The notes under the pieces are model-generated. The model had not been told where the DNA came from. It searched no databases and saw nothing but the letters and a program-made list of their open reading frames with translations. A program made the position numbers and the translations under genes. DNA of 64,000 nt, taken from assembly GCA_963697345.1 (NCBI GenBank), contig CAVONS010000016.1, positions 62,001-126,000 of the forward strand, written 5' to 3'. Positions 16,439 through 24,260 of the stretch are shown in pieces (within the stretch, counting starts at the first letter, position 1; each line of letters opens with the position of its first letter). The stretch is from Prado023 sp963697345 (lineage in GTDB: Bacteria; Actinomycetota; Actinomycetes; S36-B12; CAIYMF01).

Positions 16439-17526
16439 GGGTCCTGGTGACAGGCGGCCTGGGATTCATCGGCTCGCACATCACCGACGACCTGGTCGCC
16501 GAGGGCCACGACGTCGTCGTGGTGGACTCGCTGAGTCCAGCGGCGCACGCAGTCGACCCGGACTACCGCAACCCGCACGCCGAGTACCACCTCCTGGCAC
16601 TCGAGGACGTGGACGTGATGTCACAGCTGTGCTCCGGCATCGACGCCGTGTGCCACCAGGCCGCCCGCGTGGGACTGGGTGTCGACTTCGATGACGTGAC
16701 CGACTACGTCGCTGACAACGACCTGGGCACCGCCGTCCTGATGCGCGCGCTGAACAGGGTGGGGTTCTCCGGCCGGTTCGTCCAGGCCTCGAGCATGGTC
16801 GTCTACGGCGAGGGCGGCTACGCCTGCCCCGAGCACGGAACGGTTCGACCCGGCCCGCGTACCCGCGAGGCGCTGGCGGCCGGCGAGTACGAGCCCGGCT
16901 GCCCGACCTGCGGCGCCAGCCTCGTGACGCAGGTGGTGACCGAGGCCCAGCCCCTGGACCCCCGCAACGTGTACGCCGCCACCAAGGTGCACCAGGAGCA
17001 CCTCGGCCAGGCGTTCGCCGCCGCGACCGGTTCCGACGTGGTCTCCCTTCGCTACCACAACGTCTACGGGCCGCGGATGCCCCGCGACACCCCCTACGCG
17101 GGAGTCGCCAGCATCGTGCGCAGCGCTTGCGAGGCAGGCCGGTCGCCGCGGGTCTTCGAGGACGGCGGGCAGCGCCGTGACTTCATCCACGTCGTCGATG
17201 TGGCCCTGGCCAACCGACTGGCCCTGACTGCGCCCCACTCCGTCATGGGGTCCTACAACATAGCCACAGGCCACGCGAGCACGATCCTGCAGATGGCGGA
17301 CGCGGTCAGCTCGGGGGTGGGCGACGGCGGGATCGCGCCCATCGTCACCGGCGAGTACCGCATCGGCGACGTGCGGCACATCACGGCCTCGCCGGACCTG
17401 GCTCGCACCACCTTCGGGTTCGTCGCCCAGATCGATGCGACCAGCGGACTGCGCGAGTTCGCGACAGCCCCCATGCGAGCGTCACTGGCCGAGCCAGCTG
17501 GAGCTGACCGCGGCCTCATGCGGTGA
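16435..17526 (+). CDS. NAD-dependent sugar epimerase/dehydratase with zinc-finger-like insert
   Basis: A 363-residue extended short-chain dehydrogenase. GGLGFIGSHI (7-16) binds NAD; the catalytic set is Ser119/Ser120, Tyr180 and Lys184 (YAATK). Between the serine and the tyrosine it carries an insert with Cys131-Pro-Glu-His134 and Cys156-Pro-Thr-Cys159, a likely zinc site, as in dTDP-L-rhamnose 4-epimerase-type enzymes. It would provide an epimerised nucleotide sugar for the upstream transferases, so the operon could build a 6-deoxysugar-containing wall or lipid glycan. The start overlaps the previous stop (ATGA). Confidence 0.85.
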   Translation: MRVLVTGGLGFIGSHITDDLVAEGHDVVVVDSLSPAAHAVDPDYRNPHAEYHLLALEDVDVMSQLCSGIDAVCHQAARVGLGVDFDDVTDYVADNDLGTAVLMRALNRVGFSGRFVQASSMVVYGEGGYACPEHGTVRPGPRTREALAAGEYEPGCPTCGASLVTQVVTEAQPLDPRNVYAATKVHQEHLGQAFAAATGSDVVSLRYHNVYGPRMPRDTPYAGVASIVRSACEAGRSPRVFEDGGQRRDFIHVVDVALANRLALTAPHSVMGSYNIATGHASTILQMADAVSSGVGDGGIAPIVTGEYRIGDVRHITASPDLARTTFGFVAQIDATSGLREFATAPMRASLAEPAGADRGLMR

Positions 17527-17606
17527 TTGGACTCATGCCCGGGCGGGTATAGATCCGGTGCCCGCGGGTTCCAACTCGGGCTCGGCATCGGTCAGAGGAG
17601 AAGCCC

Positions 17607-18038
17607 ATGTCACGTCATCGTCGAAATGCTGCGTACACGGCTGCGGCAGCAGCCGCCATGTCCGAGGGACCGCTGAGCTTCGGCCAGCGCGTCACCTCAC
17701 TTCCAGGCCTCGTCCGCGACACGCTGGCGGGTCGCTATGAGGGACTTGGCCGTGGCCGCTTGGCGATGATGGTCCTAGCCCTGATCTACATCGTCTCCCC
17801 CATCGACCTCGTCCCCGAGGCGCTGCTCACCGTCCCCGGCCTGATGGACGATGCAGCTGTCGCGGCATGGTTGATCGCCACGCTCATCGGCGCAACGACC
17901 GCCTACCGAGCCTGGGATGGCGGGGACCTGGCCCGGGCCGGCCATGCCGATGCGATGACCGGCGCAGCAACCGACGGGCGGAGTGAGACTACTCCGAGCA
18001 CCGGCACCGTCATCGTCGGCGAGGTCGTCACCTCCTGA
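17607..18038 (+). CDS. YkvA (DUF1232) family membrane protein
   Basis: A 143-residue protein with the DUF1232 signature LALIYIVSPIDLVPEALLTVPGLMDDAAV in the middle and a following hydrophobic stretch. The role of the family is not known. The ribosome site GGAG is seven bases before the ATG. The C-terminal 35 residues are Thr/Ala-rich and probably disordered. It follows the glycan operon with an 80-base gap. Confidence 0.75.
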   Translation: MSRHRRNAAYTAAAAAAMSEGPLSFGQRVTSLPGLVRDTLAGRYEGLGRGRLAMMVLALIYIVSPIDLVPEALLTVPGLMDDAAVAAWLIATLIGATTAYRAWDGGDLARAGHADAMTGAATDGRSETTPSTGTVIVGEVVTS

Positions 18039-18099
18039 CGAGCGGTGCGTGTGGTGGCAGCGAGCGGATGGTCACGTGACGTCCTCGCGGTGGAATCCC

Positions 18100-18113
18100 G
18101 GGCCATAAGGCCC
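18100..18113 (+). repeat. Inverted repeat GGGCC-ATAA-GGCCC upstream of lipoprotein pair A, also found before pair B
   Basis: A short inverted repeat ending 36 bases before the GTG start. The sequence AGG(G)CCCTGT recurs at exactly the same distance (39 bases from CCCTGT to the start) before the paralogous gene at 40644. It is a candidate shared operator. Confidence 0.45.
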
Positions 18114-18137
18114 TGTCGCGGGAATTGCCGGCGCTGA

Positions 18138-18143
18138 TAGACC
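18138..18143 (+). promoter_or_regulatory. Candidate -10 box (TAGACC) of lipoprotein pair A
   Basis: TAGACC ends six bases before the GTG at 18150. The same TAGAC followed by GAGATGTG is found before the paralogous gene at 40644. Transcription would start at or very near the GTG, making the message leaderless. Confidence 0.45.
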
Positions 18144-18149
18144 AGAGAT

Positions 18150-19697
18150 GTGGGGATGAACTCAGGGCCCCGTGAGGACGGGGAGCGGGCGCGGCCCAAG
18201 TGGGCGCGGCCCCGGTGGACGTGGGCGTCAGTGTGCGTGACGGGGGCCCTCGTAGCAGGACTCGCCTCGTGTGGACCGGAGTCGGAGCCGTGGGGTACGG
18301 GTGCTGAGGAGTACTTGGGTCGGCTGCACGCGGCGTACGGCGAGAGCTACACGAGCGTGATGCAGTTCTACACCCCGGATGTTGAGATCGACATGCGTGG
18401 GGTTTACGACTACGAGGGCACCGGACGGGCTTGGATTGCCCACGCCATGCGGGAGCGGGATCCGGAGAATCGAATGGTCGTCACGGCCGAAGAGCCTCCG
18501 TACCTGTCCCTGGATGGTGCCGTCGATCCGGTCCGTGAGCATGTCGAAGAAGCCCACGGATGGCCGCGGCTGGACGAGGCGATCATCTACACAGTCACGG
18601 ACGGCGGGATCTCCTCGATGACCTTCACGGGGTCGATCGAGTCTGGAGTGTCCTTCAGGGACATCTCCCGGGAGGTGTCTGAACCGGTCGTCGCGAGTTG
18701 GGTGACCGCGTGGGCCACCCAGGACGCCGACGCCGTCAGCGCGAGGTATGCCGGCGACGCCGTGCTCGTCGATTCCGTGGCCCAGGTGCGCCTGGACGGT
18801 GCCGACCAGATCGCGGACGCAGCGACCACCACGGCCGCCGACGGCGGGTTGCCGGGCGCCACCCTGCGCGAGATCCCCGACGGCGGTGGGCCTGCCCGCT
18901 ACTCCACCAACAAGGAATGGGACCCAACACACATCTACGGTGTCCGGCGCCTCTACCTGCTCAGTGTCGATGAGTCGGGCGGATGTCCCGGTCACGTGGC
19001 CGTCGCCCAGTGGATCGATGACAACGACCTGATCACGCGGGAGGAGCGCTTCCACCGCGTCGACTCGGTGCGCGAGTGCATGGACGTCGGCTCCCTGGCA
19101 CCCGGATGGTGGGAGTCCCTGACGAACCCCGATCCGCGCCTCGTGTCGACGGGCAGCCTCCAAGTAGGTGGTCGGGAGATCGCCCTCTGGAACGGTTCGA
19201 CCGAGCGCGAGGAACTGTTGCGAGGTGCACTGCAGCACTTCGCCGATGCGGGTGTCCCGCCACCGGAACCGGACTCAGCCTTCTTCCTGCCCAGTGTCGA
19301 GGATCCGTGGACCGAGTACGGTCTGGACCGGATCCTGGACGTGTCCCTGCCTCTCACTGCCCAGGGATGCCCAGCTGAGGGGTGCGCCACGTGGCCTGCG
19401 CAGCCGAAGGCTGCGGCGCTGAAATCGCTGGCGGCATCGTGGGTGGGCGATCTTCGCCGCGGGCCGGCGCTGCGTGACTTCGCCGCGGGGCACGATCTCG
19501 AGTGGCTGTCGGTGCTGGATGAGGAGTCCCTGCCCACCGCCGATCTGGCCGCCGCCGTCATCGCCTGGGGCTTGATGGACGAGCCGTACCCGATGCCGGA
19601 CTCGATTGCCGACATGACGTGCGAGCAGTTGGCGGCCGACTTCACGACACTGACCCACGCACCGACTCTGTCCCTGGCCTGCGGGCCTGGGGCGTGA
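18150..19697 (+). CDS. Secreted lipoprotein with two NTF2-like repeats and a decayed zincin-like domain (pair A, first gene)
   Basis: A 515-residue lipoprotein: an Arg-rich n-region, a hydrophobic core and lipobox LASC (Cys41). Two NTF2/SnoaL-like repeats seem to follow (about 50-165 and 178-310; VASWVTAWATQDADAVSARY opens the second), then a C-terminal region aligning with the zinc protease domain of the next gene. Where the paralogues have HELAH this protein has LKSLAAS (424-430), so no zinc site remains, but the later DLAAAVIAWGLMDEPYP block is kept. Cysteine pairs (279/310, 407/412, 491/511) match the paralogues. It is probably a non-catalytic partner or regulator of the next gene's product. 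The GTG is preferred over the ATG at 18156 because the paralogue's start aligns with it. Function unknown. Confidence 0.7.
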   Translation: MGMNSGPREDGERARPKWARPRWTWASVCVTGALVAGLASCGPESEPWGTGAEEYLGRLHAAYGESYTSVMQFYTPDVEIDMRGVYDYEGTGRAWIAHAMRERDPENRMVVTAEEPPYLSLDGAVDPVREHVEEAHGWPRLDEAIIYTVTDGGISSMTFTGSIESGVSFRDISREVSEPVVASWVTAWATQDADAVSARYAGDAVLVDSVAQVRLDGADQIADAATTTAADGGLPGATLREIPDGGGPARYSTNKEWDPTHIYGVRRLYLLSVDESGGCPGHVAVAQWIDDNDLITREERFHRVDSVRECMDVGSLAPGWWESLTNPDPRLVSTGSLQVGGREIALWNGSTEREELLRGALQHFADAGVPPPEPDSAFFLPSVEDPWTEYGLDRILDVSLPLTAQGCPAEGCATWPAQPKAAALKSLAASWVGDLRRGPALRDFAAGHDLEWLSVLDEESLPTADLAAAVIAWGLMDEPYPMPDSIADMTCEQLAADFTTLTHAPTLSLACGPGA

Positions 19698-19713
19698 TCC
19701 GGGATTCACGGCC

Positions 19714-21294
19714 ATGAACGCGTCCCGGATCACGGCGACGAGGGCCGTCGCGGAACTGGTCGCGGCCGTCCTGCTGCTCGTTGGATGTGGCGCCCCAACC
19801 GGCGTTGAGGACCCGGGTGACCGTGGATCGATGCTGGTGACGACGGAGCACTGGTTCGCGGCACGAGATGAGGCGCAGCGGCAGGGCGTGGAGAACCTCG
19901 TCTCCTTCCTCGACCCAGCGGTCGTGGTGGACTACGGGTCGCTGGGGCACCCCACGGGTGTGGGCAGGTTGGCTGCCCTCGAACTCCTGCACACTGGGTG
20001 GTCCCCGGGGGTGGGACCGCGGTCCCGAGTCGGTCAGCTGTTCGTCTCCGCCGATGGCGCCCTGACCCAGGAACGAGTCCGGCGGACGACGGCAGGCAAT
20101 GATCAGGACGCAGTCCTCGTGTACGCGATGGGCCCCCACGGGATCACCTCCGAAACGGCCTACTCGTCCATGGTTGCCTGGCGAGAGACCTCGCCTGCCG
20201 ACAGCCGAACGATCGACGTGACAGGACTCGTTGCGCGCTACCTCGCGGCTTGGTCCAGCGGTTCCGCGGAGGCTGTCAGCGACCTGTACGCCGACGGGGC
20301 GCAGGTCATGGACACCATGGGGGCCACGGCAGCCAGGGGCCGAGCCGAGGTCGAGGCCCTGATCGCCTCCTCCGAGAGCACAACGCTGATGGAATCGGTG
20401 CACCGATCGGACCTGCCCGAATTTGGCGGTCCCGCGACGTTCGTAGCAGGCGACATCGGAGTATGGCCCAAGGACGTGCCCTTGGACGGGGTGGCACTTC
20501 TGCTCGAACCCGACTCCCCGGATGCCTGTCCAGGGCACTTGGCCGTGGTCCTCACGCTCAACTCCGGCGGTGTGATCTGCCGGGAGGATCGCTACCACCG
20601 CGTGGACGATCTGGTCCGCTGCTCCACTCCTGCCAGTCTCCCGAGAGCGTGGTGGGACGGACTCGACGTCCCTGATCCGTTGCCGAACATCCACACCGCG
20701 ACATTGAATCTGGGCGGCAACGTCATCGAGGTCTTCAACGGCACCGACCAGCTCGAGGAGCTGCTCAGCTGGGGCTTCGCGCGCTATGAAGCCAGTGGGC
20801 TCAGCGCACCGAGAGTGTCGCGCGTCACTTCCCACCATGGGTGGTCCGACGTGTGCGGCGGCATCCGCGGCCTGACCCTGAACGACGCCGTGTCCCTCTG
20901 CTTCCAGGGCACGGCACTGTGGTGCGCCGACGACTGCACCAGATGGGAGCCGCTGGCCAAGGAGACCCTGCTCCACGAGCTCGCCCACACGTGGATGGCC
21001 GAGCACGTCGACCAGGCGATCATCGCCGAGTTCCTGCAGGTCTCTGGACAAGCCACATGGGCAGACCGGGACGAACCATGGGAGGACCGGGGCGTGGAAC
21101 TGGCTGCCGAGACCATTGCCTGGGCACTGATGGACGAGCCAGCCCCGATGGGCGCGGGCCTCGGGCAGCGCACCTGCAGACAGCGAGCAGCCCTGTTCCA
21201 GACCCTCACCGGCACAGCACCGGGTCCGGCCACGCCGTGCGTGGAGCCCGATGGGCGGCAACCGCGACCCGATGACTCAGGCAAGGCGGCTTGA
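19714..21294 (+). CDS. Secreted lipoprotein with two NTF2-like repeats and intact HELAH metalloprotease-like motif (pair A, second gene)
   Basis: A 526-residue lipoprotein (lipobox LVGC, Cys25). Two NTF2-like repeats (about 43-160 and 170-305, the second opened by VARYLAAWSSGSAEAVSDLY) precede a C-terminal zincin-like domain. This carries LLHELAHTWMAEHV (His421, Glu422, His425) and GVELAAETIAWALMDEP, where Glu462, 37 residues after the second His, suits a third zinc ligand as in gluzincins. Four cysteines just before the motif (381, 396, 404, 408) may form disulfides. It is separated from the previous gene by only 16 bases, so they are an operon. It has a clear paralogue at 42162. No named family is recognised; protease activity is an inference from the motif. 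Confidence 0.75.
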   Translation: MNASRITATRAVAELVAAVLLLVGCGAPTGVEDPGDRGSMLVTTEHWFAARDEAQRQGVENLVSFLDPAVVVDYGSLGHPTGVGRLAALELLHTGWSPGVGPRSRVGQLFVSADGALTQERVRRTTAGNDQDAVLVYAMGPHGITSETAYSSMVAWRETSPADSRTIDVTGLVARYLAAWSSGSAEAVSDLYADGAQVMDTMGATAARGRAEVEALIASSESTTLMESVHRSDLPEFGGPATFVAGDIGVWPKDVPLDGVALLLEPDSPDACPGHLAVVLTLNSGGVICREDRYHRVDDLVRCSTPASLPRAWWDGLDVPDPLPNIHTATLNLGGNVIEVFNGTDQLEELLSWGFARYEASGLSAPRVSRVTSHHGWSDVCGGIRGLTLNDAVSLCFQGTALWCADDCTRWEPLAKETLLHELAHTWMAEHVDQAIIAEFLQVSGQATWADRDEPWEDRGVELAAETIAWALMDEPAPMGAGLGQRTCRQRAALFQTLTGTAPGPATPCVEPDGRQPRPDDSGKAA

Positions 21295-21410
21295 GTTCCG
21301 CACGGCCGCAGGCTGTCCGCAGGCCTTGCCTGCGCAACGTTGGCCCCTTGTGTGACCGGTGTGGCGGGCATACCGTGAGGAACGCACCCTGAGCAGCAGA
21401 AGGGGGAGCC

Positions 21411-21575
21411 ATGAGACATGCGCACTACTCCAACCCGCCGACTGTCGGCCACCTCAACTGGGGCGGGCTGATCAAGACGTTCCTGTTCATCGCGGCCTTC
21501 GCCCTGCTGGTGTGGTGGCTGGTCGGGCTCATCGCCGGCGACTCATCCCTGGTCGATTGGCTCCCGGGCGGGTAG
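21411..21575 (+). CDS. Small single-span membrane protein
   Basis: A 54-residue frame with a very strong ribosome site (AGGGGGAG four bases before the ATG). A polar N-terminus (MRHAHYSNPPTVGHLNWGG) leads into one hydrophobic helix (about 22-42) and a short acidic end. The helix contains a Trp-Trp pair. It follows pair A by 116 bases on the same strand. No family is recognised. Confidence 0.6.
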   Translation: MRHAHYSNPPTVGHLNWGGLIKTFLFIAAFALLVWWLVGLIAGDSSLVDWLPGG

Positions 21576-21697
21576 CGCACCCCCGGCTCCGATCAGGACA
21601 GTAGGTGTGAGCCGGAGTGACGAATCCGGCAGGAGGTCCAGCCCGCGATCGTGTCCGGTGCCTACGTCGAGGCGGAGCTTCATGAAGCCCCTCCCGC

Positions 21698-23383
21698 TCA
21701 GGGCTCCGGCGACAACTCGACTTCCTCTGGCGCCTCCTGTTCACGGGGCGGGCGGCTGGGCAGGTCCTTGGTGAACGCCATGGACAGCATCGCCAGCAGT
21801 GCTGCTGCGAGCAGGCCTGCCTTGAGGGAGAACAGCTGGGCCTGCTCGTAGTCGTCGACGAGCGCAGCCGTCTCGACATCACCGAGTCCAGCCTCCTGGG
21901 CGGCTACGGCGATCTGCTCGGAGGACACGAAGTCCACGCCACCCCCGGCCGCAACTCCCACCTGGGTCGAGATCTCGGCGCTGATCCGTTCGTCCTGGCT
22001 GACGTTGGAGACGAACGAGGTGGCCAGCCCGGACAGCACGATCGCCCCGAGCAGTGCAACACCCATCGACGAGCCGAGCTGCTGGCTGGTGAACTGCAGA
22101 CCGCCGGCCTCACCCCGCCCGGAGGCGTCGACGGAGGACTGGATCACGTTGCCCAGCTGGGACACGATCAGGCCCATTCCGACTCCAAGTACAGCCATCG
22201 ACACCGCGAAGCTGGTGGTGTCGAGCTCGGGATCGATGGTGCTCAGGATCATGACGATGGACACGATCGTGATGCCGAGCCCGGCTCGCACGATCGAGCG
22301 CACCGGGTACTTCGCGGAGAGCCGGGACCCGGCGGCGGACGCGATGAACATGGCCACCGAGACGGGCAGGAGCTTGAGGCCGGTCTGTAGCGCGTCCAGT
22401 CCGATGACCAGTTGCAGGTACAGCGGAACGATGAAGAAGATCCCCATGAGGATCAGGTTCTGGGTGAACAGCCCCACGAGCCCGGAGCGCACGGTCGCGA
22501 TCTTCATCAGCGCCAGGTGGACCAGCGGGTCCCTGCCCGCATCCTCCCTGTGCCGCTGCCACGCGGTGAACGCCCAGAGCAGGAGGCCACCGAACCCGAT
22601 GACGAACAGCGTCAGGGAGAAGCCCAACGGGGTGATCGGGGAGTCCTTGGGCTTGACCCAGCCCCACGCGCCGGACTGCAGGACGCCCAGCACGATGAGC
22701 CCAAGGCCGGACGCCGACAGGAGCGTGCCCACGAGGTCCAGCTTCGGGGCGGGTCCGGTTCGGACGGCGTCGGCCACCTTGGGTGTCATCAGGAGGATGA
22801 TCGCGACCAGGATCACTTCACCCACGAAGATGATCCGCCAGGAGAACTCGGTCGTCGCCCACCCACCCAGGATCGGGCCCGCAGCGATTCCCGCGCCGGC
22901 CACGCCACCGATCACGGCGTAGGCCACCTTCCGCGCGGCGCCCTGGAAGTTCCCGGCGATGAGTGCCACGAGGGCCGGAAGCACCAGTGCAGCGCCGAGG
23001 CCCTCGAGGACGGACCACCCCAGGGTCAGCACCTGCACCGTGGGGGCCACGGCCGTCAGCGCCGACCCGCAGGCATAGATCACCAGGCCGACGACGAACG
23101 CCCGACGCCGGCCGATGATGTCGCCGATCTTGCCCCCGGTCAGCATGAACATGGCCATCACGAGGCAGTAGAGAGTGATCACGGCTTGGATCGTCGTGAC
23201 CGTGGTGTCGAAGTCCTCCACGAGCGCGCTGATCGAGACGTTCATCGCCGTCTGGTCGAGCACCATCACGAACTGCGCCAGTCCAAGCGCAATCAGCGGC
23301 AGCCAGTTCACCGGTGTTGCCGCCAAGCCCTCCGACTCCGGTGGCGCCTGCTCGGGTGGTGCGGGTGCCTGCTCGGACCCCAT
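21698..23383 (-). CDS. MFS transporter, DHA2 (EmrB/QacA-type) drug efflux family
   Basis: A 561-residue major facilitator with about 14 helices. The early segment LGLAQFVMVLDQTAMNVSISALVEDF is the DHA2 family signature, followed by GGKIGDIIGRRRAF (motif A) and the GxxxGPxxGG-type motif C in GAGIAAGPILGGW. It should export drugs or other small hydrophobic compounds with proton exchange. The start at 23383 has AGGAGG seven bases upstream; an in-frame codon at 23413 lacks one. A long extracytoplasmic loop near the last helices (about 465-520) is acidic. No regulator gene is adjacent. Confidence 0.9.
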   Translation of the reverse strand: MGSEQAPAPPEQAPPESEGLAATPVNWLPLIALGLAQFVMVLDQTAMNVSISALVEDFDTTVTTIQAVITLYCLVMAMFMLTGGKIGDIIGRRRAFVVGLVIYACGSALTAVAPTVQVLTLGWSVLEGLGAALVLPALVALIAGNFQGAARKVAYAVIGGVAGAGIAAGPILGGWATTEFSWRIIFVGEVILVAIILLMTPKVADAVRTGPAPKLDLVGTLLSASGLGLIVLGVLQSGAWGWVKPKDSPITPLGFSLTLFVIGFGGLLLWAFTAWQRHREDAGRDPLVHLALMKIATVRSGLVGLFTQNLILMGIFFIVPLYLQLVIGLDALQTGLKLLPVSVAMFIASAAGSRLSAKYPVRSIVRAGLGITIVSIVMILSTIDPELDTTSFAVSMAVLGVGMGLIVSQLGNVIQSSVDASGRGEAGGLQFTSQQLGSSMGVALLGAIVLSGLATSFVSNVSQDERISAEISTQVGVAAGGGVDFVSSEQIAVAAQEAGLGDVETAALVDDYEQAQLFSLKAGLLAAALLAMLSMAFTKDLPSRPPREQEAPEEVELSPEP

Positions 23384-23601
23384 GACGGTTCCCCTCCTGT
23401 AGTCGACGGGCACACCGTAGCCCAGCGGTCACCGCAGGACCCGGAGGTCGGAGGCCGGGGAACCAGATAAGGGCGCCCCCACCGGCCGTAGCGAGCGACC
23501 GACGAGGGCTGACCCATCCAGCCGATGAGAACGGCCGGAGGGCTGGACCCGATCATGCCGCAGATCCGGCGGCTTTGGGTCCTTGCCGCTGACAGCGCCC
23601 C

Positions 23602-23781
23602 CTATGCGCTTCGGCGCCACCAGTGGGGTGGTTGTTCCTTCGGCATCGGGCGAGCCTTCGCGAGTCGGGCCTGCAGCTTGAGCGCTTCCAGTTCGATTTC
23701 GCGGGTCGACTGCCGAAGTGCCACCTCGTCGCCGTCGTGGCGTCGGATCATCTGCGGACCAATACCTGGCGACCCATTCAT
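23602..23781 (-). CDS. Small hypothetical basic protein
   Basis: 59 residues, mostly one charged helix (HDGDEVALRQSTREIELEALKLQARLAKARP) followed by a WWRR end. GGAGG lies eight bases before the ATG, which is the reason to list it. I recognise no family. The flanking bases 23384-23601 hold no supported gene. Confidence 0.45.
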   Translation of the reverse strand: MNGSPGIGPQMIRRHDGDEVALRQSTREIELEALKLQARLAKARPMPKEQPPHWWRRSA

Positions 23782-23902
23782 TGCGGCCACCTCCTCCACC
23801 TCCACGATACTCGTGATGGCACGCCACCATCACGGGAACCCGAGACGGGGAGCTTGCGCGCGTGGCGTCGTCTGCGAGGGCCCGGTCGGAGCCCGGTGGC
23901 TT

Positions 23903-24260
23903 GGGCGTTCGCGCATCTTCCGCTATGAAGTCCGATGCTGGGCTGGTGGCCGGATCCCGGACATCGCCGAAGCCGTGGACAGCCCCGTGCGCACCACCGA
24001 GGACCCCATGAGCGTTCAGAACGCACTGGCGCTGCTACGGGCAGTGCCGTCGCTCACCTGGGGTCGCGATGAACTCGGCGCCGGTGAGATGTGGAACTCC
24101 AACTCCCTGGTGGCGTGGGTACTCGCGCGGTCCGATCACGACATGGTGGGCGGATGCCGAGGCGGCGGCGACTGCCAGCCATCCGGACCTCGCCGAGGAG
24201 ATCGCGGCTGGGCTCGCATTCCTCACCCGGCGGCTCCGTGCGCCATGCCTGCCTGCGTGA
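23903..24260 (+). pseudogene. Frameshifted relic of a conserved actinobacterial hypothetical protein
   Basis: From about 23915 one frame encodes IFRYEVRCWAGGRIPDIAEAV...SPVRTTED and GRDELGAGEMWNSNSLVAWVLARSDHDM. I recognise this as the pattern of a widespread actinobacterial protein of unknown function (RYEVRxW...WGRDELGxGEMWNSNSLxAWLL). After 24143 the frame changes: ADAEAAATASHPDLAEEIAAGLAFLTRRL continues in another frame to 24260. No start codon or ribosome site fits. The end overlaps the 3' end of the sulfatase gene on the other strand, so the tail is also lost. Confidence 0.5.
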
